From Labrys okinawensis (GTDB lineage Bacteria > Pseudomonadota > Alphaproteobacteria > Rhizobiales > Labraceae), in the NCBI RefSeq assembly GCF_002982075.1, contig NZ_PUEJ01000003.1, positions 558,001 to 622,000 on the forward strand: a DNA stretch of 64,000 bases, given 5' to 3'. Below the pieces are notes generated by a model. The model saw nothing but the letters and a program-made list of their open reading frames with translations. It did no database searches and was not told the DNA's origin. This document shows, one piece after another, positions 17,924-26,634 of this stretch. Every line of letters starts with the position of its first letter. Position 1 is the stretch's first letter. The position numbers were made by a program, and so were the translations under genes.

Positions 17924-18072
17924 CCCCTCATCCGCCCCTTCGGGGCACCCAGTCCACTCCAAGTGGAGTGGACGATACCCGCAAGGGGAGAAGGTGTTCG
18001 GCTTGCGTTTCGCTTTACAAAATAGACCCCTTCTCCCCTTGCGGGAGAAGGTGCCGGCAGGCGGATGAGGGG
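17924..18072. repeat. Palindromic intergenic repeat, family D
   Basis: The arm CCCCTCATCCGCC at 17924 is complementary to GGCGGATGAGGGG at 18060-18072. Inner hairpins include AGTCCACTCCAAGTGGAGTGG and CCCTTCTCCCCTTGCGGGAG. It lies between the converging dipeptidase and endonuclease III-like genes and may also serve as a bidirectional terminator. Confidence 0.8.
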
Positions 18073-18082
18073 TTATGATGCC

Positions 18083-18817
18083 CTATGGCCTCGGGATCTT
18101 CGATGCCAAGGCGGTTCCATGCCGGCACAGATCCGCCAACCCGCACCGCGGACAGAGCGGCCTCTGGCTGGTGCAGACCTCCTGGCCGAAGCGTTTGATC
18201 AGCCAGTGCAGCTCATAGAGATCGTCGGCATCCCAGCTTGCCGGCATCAGGCGCAGCATGATTCGATGGGCCATGGTGAAGCTGGCATTGTCGGGCAGCA
18301 GACCGAAGCGTTCGGCGAAACGCCTGATGTGCCTGTCCACCACGAAGACACGCCGCCGGAGCGTCGAGAAATTGAGCACTGCTGCCGCGCATTTGGGGCC
18401 GATGCCATCGTAACGCTGGAGCAGCTCCATCGCGGCTTCGACCGAGAGCGCAGCGAGGTGATCGAGATCGAACCGCCCCCGCTGCTCGACGATGCGATCG
18501 ACCGAAGCCACCAGCTGGCTGGCTTTCTTCTCGGGATGGGTGACCGTGGCAAGCTGCTGAAGCACCTCGCGGGGGTCGCTCTGCCCCAGCCTGTCGAGAG
18601 GACGGAAATGCTCGCACAGGGCCTGGAAGGCTTTCTCGGAAGCGGAATCATAGGTTTCCGAGCTGATCAGCGCCTTGACGAATTGCTCTGGCGGCGTGTG
18701 TCGCCGAGTATCGCGCTGAGGGCCATAGGCGGCGAGCAGGCGCTGGCGCAGCACGGCGATGGGTTCCTCCCGGCCGAAATCGAGCCCGAGCTGGATCTGC
18801 TCCCTGATGGCAGGCAT
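18083..18817 (-). CDS. HhH-GPD base-excision protein, endonuclease III-like, with Fe-S cluster
   Basis: 244 residues. It has the helix-hairpin-helix (RYDGIGPKCAAAVL, with the lysine that acts as nucleophile in bifunctional glycosylases) and the conserved Asp in VVDRHIRRF. A C-terminal C-x6-C-x2-C-x5-C motif (CTSQRPLCPRCGLADLC) would hold a 4Fe-4S cluster. Both catalytic residues are present, so DNA glycosylase/AP-lyase activity is likely, though the sequence is distant from housekeeping Nth. ATG 18817 has GAGGAA at a good distance; GTG 18823 would be too close to it. The start lies ten bases after the dnaE2 stop codon, making it the fourth gene of the imuA-imuB-dnaE2 SOS operon. Confidence 0.88.
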   Translation of the reverse strand: MPAIREQIQLGLDFGREEPIAVLRQRLLAAYGPQRDTRRHTPPEQFVKALISSETYDSASEKAFQALCEHFRPLDRLGQSDPREVLQQLATVTHPEKKASQLVASVDRIVEQRGRFDLDHLAALSVEAAMELLQRYDGIGPKCAAAVLNFSTLRRRVFVVDRHIRRFAERFGLLPDNASFTMAHRIMLRLMPASWDADDLYELHWLIKRFGQEVCTSQRPLCPRCGLADLCRHGTALASKIPRP

Positions 18818-18827
18818 GCCCACTTCC

Positions 18828-21800
18828 TCAATGGAAATCCCGGCTCTTGAACAGGCTCAGTTCGAGCTGAGCCGGCGGCGGAGCTGGCTGGCCGTCCGGC
18901 ATGTCGCGCAGGCGGGCGAGTTCGGCGGACAGGTCGAGCACCTCCTCGGCGATGACATGCACCACGTCGCTGGCGCGCTGCAGCCGGCCGCGTATGGCGA
19001 CGAAACGGGCATTCATCACCGCGCGGCGGTTCCTCTCGAAGGTCCGCGACCACACGATGATGTTGGCGATGCCGGTCTCGTCCTCGATGGTCATGAAGAC
19101 GACGCCGCTGGCGGTGCCGGGGCGCTGGCGAGTCACCACCAGGCCGGCGACGGTGACGAGGCTGTCCTGGGTGAGGGTTTTGTCGCGATGCGCCTCGTTG
19201 GTGATGGCACCGAGCTGCTGCAATTGCGGGCGCAGGAAGGAGCAGGGATGGGCCTTGAGCGACAGACCCGTCGACTGATAGTCCTCCAGCACATGCTCGC
19301 TCTGCGACATTACGGGCAGGGCGACGGCAGGTTCGGGAAACAGGGCATCGTCGAAATCGTCGGCCAGCAACGGCATATCCCGGCTCGTCCTGGTGGCGCC
19401 GATGCCGATGGTCTCGAAGCGGCGCACGGCCCAGAGCGCCTCGCGCCTGTCCAGGCCGAGAGAACGGAAGGCATCGGCCTCGGCCAGCTTCTGCATCGCC
19501 GCCAGCGGCAGGCCGCTCGCCGTGCCGAAGCGCTCCAGGCTGGAAAAGCCATTGCCGCGCCGGCCGGTCATCGCAAGGATCTCGTCCCTGTTCAGCCCGG
19601 AGACCAGCCGCATGCCCAAACGCACGGCAAAGCGATGTTTGGTGGGGTCGCTGGCCGGCTCCAGCGTGCAGTCCCATTCGCTGTAATTGACGTCGACGGG
19701 CCGGATCTCGACGCCATGCTTCTTGGCGTCCTGCACCAGCTGTGCCGGCTGGTAGAAGCCCATGGGCTGGCTGTTGAGGATGGCGGCGCAGAAGACGTCG
19801 GGGTAGTGGCATTTGATATAGGCGGAGACATAGACCAGCACGGCAAAGCTGGCGGCATGGCTTTCGGGAAAGCCATATTCGCCGAAGCCCTCGATCTGGC
19901 TGAAACAGCGTTCGGCGAAGGCCTGTTCATAGCCGCGGCGCACCATGCCGTCGATGAACATCGTCTTGTAGTTGCCGATCGTGCCGGTGTGCCGGAAGGT
20001 CGCCATGGCCCGCCTCAAACCATCGGCCTCGTCCGGCGTGAAGCCGGCAGCCTTGATGGCGATCTCCATGGCCTGTTCCTGAAAGAGGGGAACGCCGAGC
20101 GTCCGGCCCAGGACTTCCGCGAGTTCGTTCCTGTCGCCGCCGCGCCGCATGGGCAGGTCGTTTTTTTCGAGGCCATCACGTCGACGCAGATAGGGGTGCA
20201 CCATGCCGCCCTGGATCGGGCCGGGGCGGACGATCGCCACCTCGACGACAAGGTCGTAGAATTTCCGGGGCCTCAGCCGCGGCAGCATCGACATTTGCGC
20301 CCGGCTCTCGACCTGGAAGACGCCGACGGAATCGGCCTTGCAGAGCATGTCATAGGTGGCCTCGTCGTTGCGGGGCAGGGCCGCGATCGCGCCGAGATTG
20401 CGATCGTAATGGCGTTCGAGCAGGTCGAGCCCGCGCCGGATGCAGCTCAGCATGCCGAGTGCCAGCACGTCGACCTTCATCATGCCAACTTCATCGATGT
20501 CGTCCTTGTCCCATTCGACGAAGGTGCGGTCCGCCATGGTGGCATGGCAGACGGGCACGGTGTCGTCGAGCCTCTCGCGCGTGAGCACGAAGCCGCCGAC
20601 ATGCTGCGACAGATGGCGGGGAAAGCCGGTGAGGGCAGCAGTGAAATGGAGCGCCTGGCGGATCACCGGATTGTCGGGATCGAGGCCCGCCTGGCGCACC
20701 CGGCTCGGTGTCCAGGTCTGCATGCCCATGCCCCAGACCGTCTTCGACAGGGCCGCCGTCACGTCCGGCGTCAGGCCCAGCACCTTGCCGACTTCGCCCA
20801 CCGCCCGCCGGGAGCGGTAATGGATCACGGTCGAGCAGATCGCGGCGCGATGGCGGCCATAATGGTCGTAAATGCGCTGAATGACTTCTTCACGGCGCTC
20901 ATGTTCGAAATCGACGTCGATATCCGGCGGTTCGCCACGGTTCTCCGAAATGAAACGCGAGAACAGTAACTCCGTTTCGGTCGGACTGACCTCGGTGATC
21001 CCCAGGCAATAGCACACGGCGCTGTTCGCCGCCGAACCGCGGCCCTGGCAGAGAATTTTGAGGGTGTTGCGAGCATGATCGACGACATCGTGCACGGTGA
21101 GAAAATAGGGCGCGAATTCCAACTTGGCGATCAGGGCTAGCTCTGCGCGAACGGCATTGACGACCTTCTCCGGGACCCCGCGGGCAAAGCGCTTCCTTGC
21201 GCCGGCCCAGGCCAGGTCTTCCAGGTGCTGCTGAGCGGTCTTGCCCGGCGGAATGGGCTCGTCGGGATATTCGTAGCGCAGCTGCCGCAGATCGAACGTG
21301 CAGGCCTCAACGATTTCGAGCGTGCGCGCCAGCGCGTCGGGGTGGTCGGCGAAGAGAGCGGCCATTTCGGCGGGCGACTTGATATGGCGTTCCTCGTTGA
21401 TTTCGAGCCGCAACCCGGCTTCGGCCAAGGTGCATTTCTCGCGGATGCAGGTGAGGATGTCGGCAAGCGGCCTTTGGGCCGGCACGTGGTAGAGCACGTC
21501 GTTGATGGCGACCATCGGCGCGCCGATCCTCTCGCCCAGTTCGGCGATCAGGCCGAGGCGGCGGGGTTCGTCTCCCCTGAGGCGGTGGGAGCCGGCGAGA
21601 TAGACGGAGCCCGGCGCGGCCTCGGCCAGCCTGGTTGCCCGTTCGACGAAGAGCGGATCGAGCGTATCGGGCGGCAGCACGATCAGTCTCTGCCCCTCGC
21701 AGGCGGCGAGAATGGCTTCGAAGCCGAACTGGCATTCGCCTTTCGCGCGCACCATGCGCTTGTTGTTGTCGCTGAGCAGACGGCAGAGCCGGCCATAGGC

Positions 21801-22235
21801 CGCGCGGTCGGTGGGATAGGCGATGGCCTCGAAGCCATCCATGGTGACGAGGCGCACGCCGGGCAGATAGCGCAGGGATGGATGTTGCTTGGCCTCGCGC
21901 AGGGCCCGGACCACGCCGGCGAAGGAGTTGCGGTCGGCTATGCCGATGCCGGCCAGGCCGAGCCTCTGGGCCTGCCTCACCATGTCCTGCGGGAAGGAGG
22001 CGCCGCGCAGGAAGGAAAAATTGGTGGTGACGGCGAGCTCGGCATAGGCGGGGCTCGCGTCCTGGCCGAGCTTCGACGCAATCGCACAGCAATCGTCATT
22101 GCGAGGAACGAAGTGACGCGGCAATCCAGGCGCTATAAAGCGCGGTGTTTGCGGCTCCTGGATTGCTTCGCCCCGCCAATCGTTCGATTGGCAAGGCTCG
22201 CAATGACGGTCATTATCGGCTGCCTCATATCTCAT
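18828..22235 (-). CDS. dnaE2: Error-prone DNA polymerase III alpha subunit DnaE2 (ImuC)
   Basis: 1135 residues. PHP domain from Y64 (YAELAVTTNFSFLRGAS), polymerase core with the catalytic acidic motif PPDIDVDFEHERREEV, and an OB-fold region near the C-terminus (VTVAGLVVTRQRPG). It is the translesion polymerase of the ImuA-ImuB-DnaE2 mutasome. Its ATG overlaps the imuB stop codon (ATGA at 22232-22235), so translation is coupled. Residues about 10-48 are encoded by a palindromic repeat (22094-22208) that sits in frame between the start codon and the PHP domain. There is no ATG, GTG or TTG in frame between the repeat and the conserved Y64, so the repeat is probably translated. Confidence 0.95.
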   Translation of the reverse strand: MRYEAADNDRHCEPCQSNDWRGEAIQEPQTPRFIAPGLPRHFVPRNDDCCAIASKLGQDASPAYAELAVTTNFSFLRGASFPQDMVRQAQRLGLAGIGIADRNSFAGVVRALREAKQHPSLRYLPGVRLVTMDGFEAIAYPTDRAAYGRLCRLLSDNNKRMVRAKGECQFGFEAILAACEGQRLIVLPPDTLDPLFVERATRLAEAAPGSVYLAGSHRLRGDEPRRLGLIAELGERIGAPMVAINDVLYHVPAQRPLADILTCIREKCTLAEAGLRLEINEERHIKSPAEMAALFADHPDALARTLEIVEACTFDLRQLRYEYPDEPIPPGKTAQQHLEDLAWAGARKRFARGVPEKVVNAVRAELALIAKLEFAPYFLTVHDVVDHARNTLKILCQGRGSAANSAVCYCLGITEVSPTETELLFSRFISENRGEPPDIDVDFEHERREEVIQRIYDHYGRHRAAICSTVIHYRSRRAVGEVGKVLGLTPDVTAALSKTVWGMGMQTWTPSRVRQAGLDPDNPVIRQALHFTAALTGFPRHLSQHVGGFVLTRERLDDTVPVCHATMADRTFVEWDKDDIDEVGMMKVDVLALGMLSCIRRGLDLLERHYDRNLGAIAALPRNDEATYDMLCKADSVGVFQVESRAQMSMLPRLRPRKFYDLVVEVAIVRPGPIQGGMVHPYLRRRDGLEKNDLPMRRGGDRNELAEVLGRTLGVPLFQEQAMEIAIKAAGFTPDEADGLRRAMATFRHTGTIGNYKTMFIDGMVRRGYEQAFAERCFSQIEGFGEYGFPESHAASFAVLVYVSAYIKCHYPDVFCAAILNSQPMGFYQPAQLVQDAKKHGVEIRPVDVNYSEWDCTLEPASDPTKHRFAVRLGMRLVSGLNRDEILAMTGRRGNGFSSLERFGTASGLPLAAMQKLAEADAFRSLGLDRREALWAVRRFETIGIGATRTSRDMPLLADDFDDALFPEPAVALPVMSQSEHVLEDYQSTGLSLKAHPCSFLRPQLQQLGAITNEAHRDKTLTQDSLVTVAGLVVTRQRPGTASGVVFMTIEDETGIANIIVWSRTFERNRRAVMNARFVAIRGRLQRASDVVHVIAEEVLDLSAELARLRDMPDGQPAPPPAQLELSLFKSRDFH
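22094..22208. repeat. Palindromic repeat inserted in frame within the 5' end of dnaE2
   Basis: The left arm (CGTCATTGCGAGGAACGAAG, running on to CAATCCAGG at 22130) is complementary to the right arm 22157-22208 (CCTGGATTGC to GCAATGACG). The element matches the intergenic copy at 42618-42697. On the minus strand it reads through without a stop codon and encodes residues about 10-48 of DnaE2. Confidence 0.88.
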
Positions 22236-23950
22236 GCCAGCAGCCCTCGGAGGGACCAGCTCTGCCGGCCGTCATGGCAGAGCCAGAAGCGCTGGCCGGT
22301 CTGTGTCTCTGCGACGTAATAGTCCTGGTAGGTCGGCGCAGGCAGCAGGACGCTGCGCTCACGCGTGGCTTCGGTGTCCTCGAAACGGTTGCGTTTCTGA
22401 CTCCTGGGACTCTCGCCGTCGGGGAGGGAAGGCGCTTCCTCGCCCAGCTTGCCCCAGCCATATTCCTCCTTGCCCGGTTTGTCGGGCAAGGTCGGGGCCG
22501 CCGTCTCCCACCAGGGGCCGGCGATGCGCTCCGGTCCCTGCAATGCGGTGATGTGGTGGGAAGAGCCGCGCCAGCGGACATGATCGGGCAGGCCGTCCGG
22601 ACGCGTGGCGAGGATTTGCAAGGGCTCGGGCTGGTCCAGGAACAAGGGCGGACGTTGACGCGAGCCATCGGCTGTCGGCCAGGCCGGCTCGGGTTCGGCG
22701 GCATCGCGTGCCTCTTCTGCAAAGGCCGGATCGTGCCGGGCGACGGGATGGAGCTGGCGTACGCTGCCGGGGCCGAGGCGCTGGCGGAGGGCGTCGATCA
22801 ACTCCGCCCGGCGTTCGGCGGCATCGGCCGGCGGCGCATCCCGGCGCCCTTCCTTGAGAGACAGGCGGTTCTGGCGCTGGCCGAATTTCTCGGTGACGGT
22901 CGCGGTCAGGCTGATGGTCTCGAAACCGAAACCGGCATCGATGGCCTCGCCCAGCCGTTCCAGATCGAGCTCGACCAGCCTGGCGATATGGGCCGGATCG
23001 CGGGTGGCGGCGGCAAGGCCGATATGGATGGTGCGCACCTCGCCATCGACCCGGAACAGGCGCAGCTGCAAGGCCCGTGCGGCCACGCCGCCGGCGACGA
23101 GGGCGGGAACCAGATCCTGCATCAGGCGGGTGGCGACATGCACCACGGCCGCCTGGCTCACCACCGGCTCGAGGAGCTGGCGGCTGCGATGATAGAGCGG
23201 CGGCGGCTCGATCAGGGCGAGGGCTTCCTCGCGCCGCCCCATGGCCTGGTCGAGGCGCTTGAGCAGGATCGCATCGAAACGCGCGGCGAAGGGAGCGCGC
23301 GGCTTGCCGATGAGATCCCCGATGCGGATGAAGCCGAGGCGGCGCAAGGTCTGGACGAGGTCGTCGCCAAGGCGCAGGGCGGCCAGGGGCAGATCGGCAA
23401 GTGCCGGGCCGGGATCGCCGCCCTCGGCGAGGGTGCAGCCATTCCGGGCATGGAAGCGTGAGAGGGCCCAGGCCGCGCCCGGCGTGTCGGCCAGCGCCAC
23501 ACGCGCGCCGAGGCGAAGATGGCGCAGGCGCTTGACGATGTCGGCGAGCAGGGCCTGTTCGCCGCCGGCCAGATGGCTGGCGCCGGTGACGTCGAGGAAC
23601 AGGCCGTCGGCTCCGTCGGCCTCGCGGTAGAGGGCCACGGAAGGCGTATAGCGCATCGCCCACAGGCCGAGCCGGTGCAGGGCCCTCGCATCGGCCTCCG
23701 GCATGGCCGGCCGGGTCTGCAGGCCCGGCACCTTGGCTCTCGCATCGGCGACCAGCCCGCCCACGGCGAGGCCTTCCGTCTCGGCCGGCTTGCTGGCGGC
23801 TGAAATGCGCGGGCCGCCGGCGGCATCGACCGTCAGGACGAAGGGGTAATGGCCGTCGATCGTATCAGGCGACCTTGGCGCGTTGCTCTGGGCGACGAGA
23901 AAGCGCTGGATCGGCCAGCGTGGCAGATAGATCGAGACGATGCGAGGCAT
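22232..23950 (-). CDS. imuB: ImuB, Y-family polymerase-like protein
   Basis: 572 residues from ATG 23950 (MPRIVSIYLPRWPIQRF), chosen because GGAG lies about eight bases upstream; the frame stays open to 24190, but that part overlaps imuA and is unlike the family. ImuB resembles Y-family DNA polymerases (finger/thumb region with DDLVQTLRRLGFIRIGDLIG) but lacks a proven catalytic site. In characterised systems it bridges the beta clamp, ImuA and DnaE2 during translesion synthesis. It overlaps the 3' end of imuA by 86 bases and dnaE2 by four bases, so all three are translated as a unit. Confidence 0.93.
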   Translation of the reverse strand: MPRIVSIYLPRWPIQRFLVAQSNAPRSPDTIDGHYPFVLTVDAAGGPRISAASKPAETEGLAVGGLVADARAKVPGLQTRPAMPEADARALHRLGLWAMRYTPSVALYREADGADGLFLDVTGASHLAGGEQALLADIVKRLRHLRLGARVALADTPGAAWALSRFHARNGCTLAEGGDPGPALADLPLAALRLGDDLVQTLRRLGFIRIGDLIGKPRAPFAARFDAILLKRLDQAMGRREEALALIEPPPLYHRSRQLLEPVVSQAAVVHVATRLMQDLVPALVAGGVAARALQLRLFRVDGEVRTIHIGLAAATRDPAHIARLVELDLERLGEAIDAGFGFETISLTATVTEKFGQRQNRLSLKEGRRDAPPADAAERRAELIDALRQRLGPGSVRQLHPVARHDPAFAEEARDAAEPEPAWPTADGSRQRPPLFLDQPEPLQILATRPDGLPDHVRWRGSSHHITALQGPERIAGPWWETAAPTLPDKPGKEEYGWGKLGEEAPSLPDGESPRSQKRNRFEDTEATRERSVLLPAPTYQDYYVAETQTGQRFWLCHDGRQSWSLRGLLA

Positions 23951-24752
23951 GGTCATACTCCATGAGCCAGGATCCGCTTTGCCCGTTGCGGCTGCGTTCG
24001 AGCCGAACGTGCCAGCGCCAGGCGGTGAGAAGGCCGAAACGATCGCGCGGACCTGCGGCCGCTCCGACGCGCCAGCGGGACATCGCAGCCAGGGAAGGCG
24101 TGGCCAGAGGCGGGCGCAGAAGGAAGAGGGGGCAGGGGGCGGAGGCTGCCGCGAGCTGGAGGCGGCGGCTGGTGGCGGCATCCATGCCACCGCCCGTCAC
24201 GGCTGCCACCGCCGCGGCGGCGCCGGAGCGCAGGATCTCCTCCATGGCCCAGGCAGCCTCGGTCTCGTCGCCGGCCGTGACCACGATGAGCCTGGCCGGA
24301 TCGAGGCCGAGGGCGTTGAGGCCATGGCCGTAGAGCCGGCCGAGGCCGGCCATGCCGCGCGGCGAGGTCACCAGCCAGACCATACCCTTGGCCTGGCGCA
24401 GGGACAGGCGGGAGGCGAGGAAACCCAGCGCGCAGCCATTGTCGAAAATGGTTTGCGGCGCGATTTCATGCAGGCCGTCCAAGGCGAGGCCGCCGCCCGG
24501 CAGGCGGGTGTCGATCCCCCCGATGCCGAAAGGCAGCACGCCGGCATCGGCATGCACATGATCGAGCCGGGGCAGCAGAGCGCGCAATTCCGCCAGCTTC
24601 TCGGCCCGTTGGCCGATGGGAGAAAATCGCGATTCCGCTGGATCGCAATTTTTCTCCGGCCCCACGTTTTGACGCGATGTCTCAATCGCAAAGCCTATCG
24701 GCTTTTCTGGGAAATGTTTGGGGACAGGAGGAGGGGCAACGCGTATCGTCAT
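23865..24752 (-). CDS. imuA: ImuA, RecA-like mutasome protein
   Basis: 295 residues, start ATG 24752. The central part (LPFGIGGIDTRLPGGGLALD then LHEIAP) is the RecA/SulA-like signature of ImuA in alphaproteobacteria; the fold is RecA-like, but the Walker A loop is not clearly conserved. ImuA works with ImuB and DnaE2 in SOS-induced mutagenesis. A perfect LexA site lies 26-40 bases upstream of the start, so the whole operon is expected to be LexA-repressed. The SulP gene upstream on the same strand is separated by about 160 bases. Confidence 0.9.
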   Translation of the reverse strand: MTIRVAPPPVPKHFPEKPIGFAIETSRQNVGPEKNCDPAESRFSPIGQRAEKLAELRALLPRLDHVHADAGVLPFGIGGIDTRLPGGGLALDGLHEIAPQTIFDNGCALGFLASRLSLRQAKGMVWLVTSPRGMAGLGRLYGHGLNALGLDPARLIVVTAGDETEAAWAMEEILRSGAAAAVAAVTGGGMDAATSRRLQLAAASAPCPLFLLRPPLATPSLAAMSRWRVGAAAGPRDRFGLLTAWRWHVRLERSRNGQSGSWLMEYDHASHRLDLSATLADPALSRRPEQRAKVA

Positions 24753-24778
24753 GGCTAAAGTCCGTTTCGCTCAGACTA

Positions 24779-24793
24779 GAACAAAACGAGAAC
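24779..24793 (-). promoter_or_regulatory. LexA (SOS) box of the imuA-imuB-dnaE2 operon
   Basis: GAACAAAACGAGAAC on the plus strand (GTTC-N7-GTTC on the coding strand) matches the alphaproteobacterial LexA operator exactly and ends 26 bases before the imuA start codon. Confidence 0.85.
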
Positions 24794-24913
24794 ATTTCAA
24801 GCGGACTCTTCGATCATGCGCCATTCGGCCGGGAAAGCGCCCGGCATGGTAAAGGGACTCTGCAATGGCGAGGCGGCCGAGTCCCCGATTTCAAAAGTCG
24901 GGCGAAGCGTGCC

Positions 24914-26419
24914 TCAATGCGACGGCAAAGAGCGGGCCTGGCCTTCCTTGTCGTGCACGGCGAAGCGCTCCACCAGGGTGGCGCTGGCCTCGTTGAGGCC
25001 GACGACCTCGACCTCGCGCCCATGGCGACGCGCCTTGAGGACGATGCGGTCGAGTGCGCCAACCGCCGAGATATCCCAGAAATGCGCCGCGCCGACGTCG
25101 ATGACGATGCGCTTGACGGGTTCCTGTACGTCGACGGCATCGCTGAAGGTGCCCGCCGAGGCAAAGAAGATCTGCCCTTCCACCCGATAGACGCGTTCCC
25201 TGCCGTCGGCCGAGAGGCTCGAGCGCACACGGCTGAGGCGTGAGACCTTGCCGGCGAAGAATACGCCCGACAGCAGTACGCCCACCAGCACGCCCTTGGC
25301 GAGGTCGGCCGTCGCCACCACGGTGCCGACGGTTGCCAGCATCACCACGGAGGAGGGCACGGGGTTACTGCGCAATTGCAGGAGCGAGCGCCAAGAGAAG
25401 GTATTGATCGAGACCATGATCATCACCGCCGTCAGGGCGGCGACCGGCACGATGGCGAGCAGGTCCTGCAGCGCCACCAGCAGAATCAGGAGGAAGCCCC
25501 CGGCCACCAGCGAGGATAGGCGGCCGCGGGCGCCGGAGGAGACGTTGATCACCGACTGGCCGATCATGGCGCAGCCGCCCATGCCGCCGAACAGGGCCGA
25601 GGCCATGTTGGCGATGCCCTGGCCGGCGCATTCGCGGTTCTTGTTGCTCGGCGTATCCGTCATGTCGTCGACGATCTGCGCGGTGAGCAAGGATTCGAGC
25701 AGGCCCACGGCGGCCAAAGTGAGCGCCACCGGCGTCAGGATCTGCAACGTCTCCAGCGTCAGCGGCACCTCAGGCAGGCCGAAGCTCGGCAAGGCGGAGG
25801 GAAGCTCGCCCAGATGGGCCACGGTGCGCACGTCCAGCCCGAACCCCCAGACGATGGCGGTAAGCACGGCGATTGCAACCAGGGGCGCCGGAACGGCCTT
25901 GGTCACATAGGGAAACAGATAGATGATGGCGAGGCCGAAGGCGATCAGGCCATAGGTCGCCACCGGCACATGCACGAGCTCGGGCAGCTGGGCCAGGAAG
26001 ATCAGGATCGCCAGGGCGTTGACAAAGCCCGTCATCACCGACTGCGAGACGAAGCGCATCAGCCGGCCGAGCTTGAGAAAGCCGGCGATGATCTGGAAGA
26101 CGCCCATCAGGATGGTGGCCGCGAAGAGATATTGCACGCCGTGGTCGCGCACGAGGCCGGTCATCAGCACGGCCGTGGAGGCGGTGGCCGCCGAGATCAT
26201 GGCGGGGCGCCCGCCGGTGAAGGCAATCACGCAGGCGATCACCACGGAAGCGTAGAGGCCGACCTTGGGGTCGACGCCCGCGATCACCGAAAAGCCGATG
26301 GCCTCGGGGATCAGGGCAAGGGCGACGACGATGCCGGAAAGCACGTCACCACGCGGATTGGAAAACCATTCCCGGGAATAGGCAGACAATTTGTTCATGA
26401 GAAAATTCGCAAGGGACAT
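24914..26419 (-). CDS. SulP family anion transporter with STAS domain
   Basis: 501 residues: 10-12 hydrophobic segments from about residue 25 to 400, then a cytoplasmic STAS domain ([20 protein letters not shown] ... [18 protein letters not shown]). The first helices carry the SulP signature [18 protein letters not shown]. It moves sulfate or, as in the BicA branch, bicarbonate; the sequence does not settle which. ATG 26419 is used; ATG 26398 ([12 protein letters not shown]) is possible. No carbonic anhydrase gene is adjacent. A structured leader candidate lies at 26487-26532. Confidence 0.9.
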   Translation of the reverse strand: MSLANFLMNKLSAYSREWFSNPRGDVLSGIVVALALIPEAIGFSVIAGVDPKVGLYASVVIACVIAFTGGRPAMISAATASTAVLMTGLVRDHGVQYLFAATILMGVFQIIAGFLKLGRLMRFVSQSVMTGFVNALAILIFLAQLPELVHVPVATYGLIAFGLAIIYLFPYVTKAVPAPLVAIAVLTAIVWGFGLDVRTVAHLGELPSALPSFGLPEVPLTLETLQILTPVALTLAAVGLLESLLTAQIVDDMTDTPSNKNRECAGQGIANMASALFGGMGGCAMIGQSVINVSSGARGRLSSLVAGGFLLILLVALQDLLAIVPVAALTAVMIMVSINTFSWRSLLQLRSNPVPSSVVMLATVGTVVATADLAKGVLVGVLLSGVFFAGKVSRLSRVRSSLSADGRERVYRVEGQIFFASAGTFSDAVDVQEPVKRIVIDVGAAHFWDISAVGALDRIVLKARRHGREVEVVGLNEASATLVERFAVHDKEGQARSLPSH

Positions 26420-26486
26420 GCGGCCATACCCGATGCAGCGGGTTGGATGATGCTGTCACGACATTTGCGTTATCCGGCGGATCGGC

Positions 26487-26532
26487 GGCCGGAAGAGCCA
26501 CCCGGAATTTCACCGGGTCCTTCTGAATGGCC
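26487..26532 (-). promoter_or_regulatory. Structured 5' leader candidate upstream of the SulP gene
   Basis: Read on the minus strand, GGCC at both ends encloses a hairpin with a perfect six-base stem (ACCCGG with CCGGGT, loop of seven). It lies about 70-110 bases upstream of the transporter start. A cis-regulatory RNA upstream of alphaproteobacterial sulfate transporters (sul1 motif) is known; whether this is that motif was not tested. Confidence 0.3.
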
Positions 26533-26580
26533 TCCTTCTAGCGGCAAGGTGCAGGCCGAGGCAAGGCGTAAGGTAGCACT

Positions 26581-26601
26581 GGCCGCAATTTTGTTGCGGC
26601 C
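26581..26601 (-). terminator. Hairpin after the first BMP-type ABC operon
   Basis: GGCCGCAA at 26581 pairs perfectly with TTGCGGCC ending at 26601, loop of five bases, 34 bases past the stop codon of the permease gene (transcribed leftward). No T-run follows on that strand. Confidence 0.4.
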
Positions 26602-26634
26602 GGCAGCAAATCGAGGGCGGCCGCGTTTTCGCGC

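Noticed and set aside
18759..20969. 736-codon plus-strand frame opposite dnaE2
   Set aside because: Antisense shadow of conserved polymerase sequence, low-complexity translation, no ribosome site.
23957..24190. Upstream extension of the imuB reading frame
   Set aside because: It overlaps imuA, is Pro/Ala/Ser-rich and unlike ImuB N-termini; ATG 23950 has a correctly spaced ribosome site.
26487..26532. Cobalamin riboswitch before the SulP gene, suggested by GGTGAAATTCCG
   Set aside because: Only that short stretch resembles the riboswitch core; the rest of the core and the B12-box are missing.
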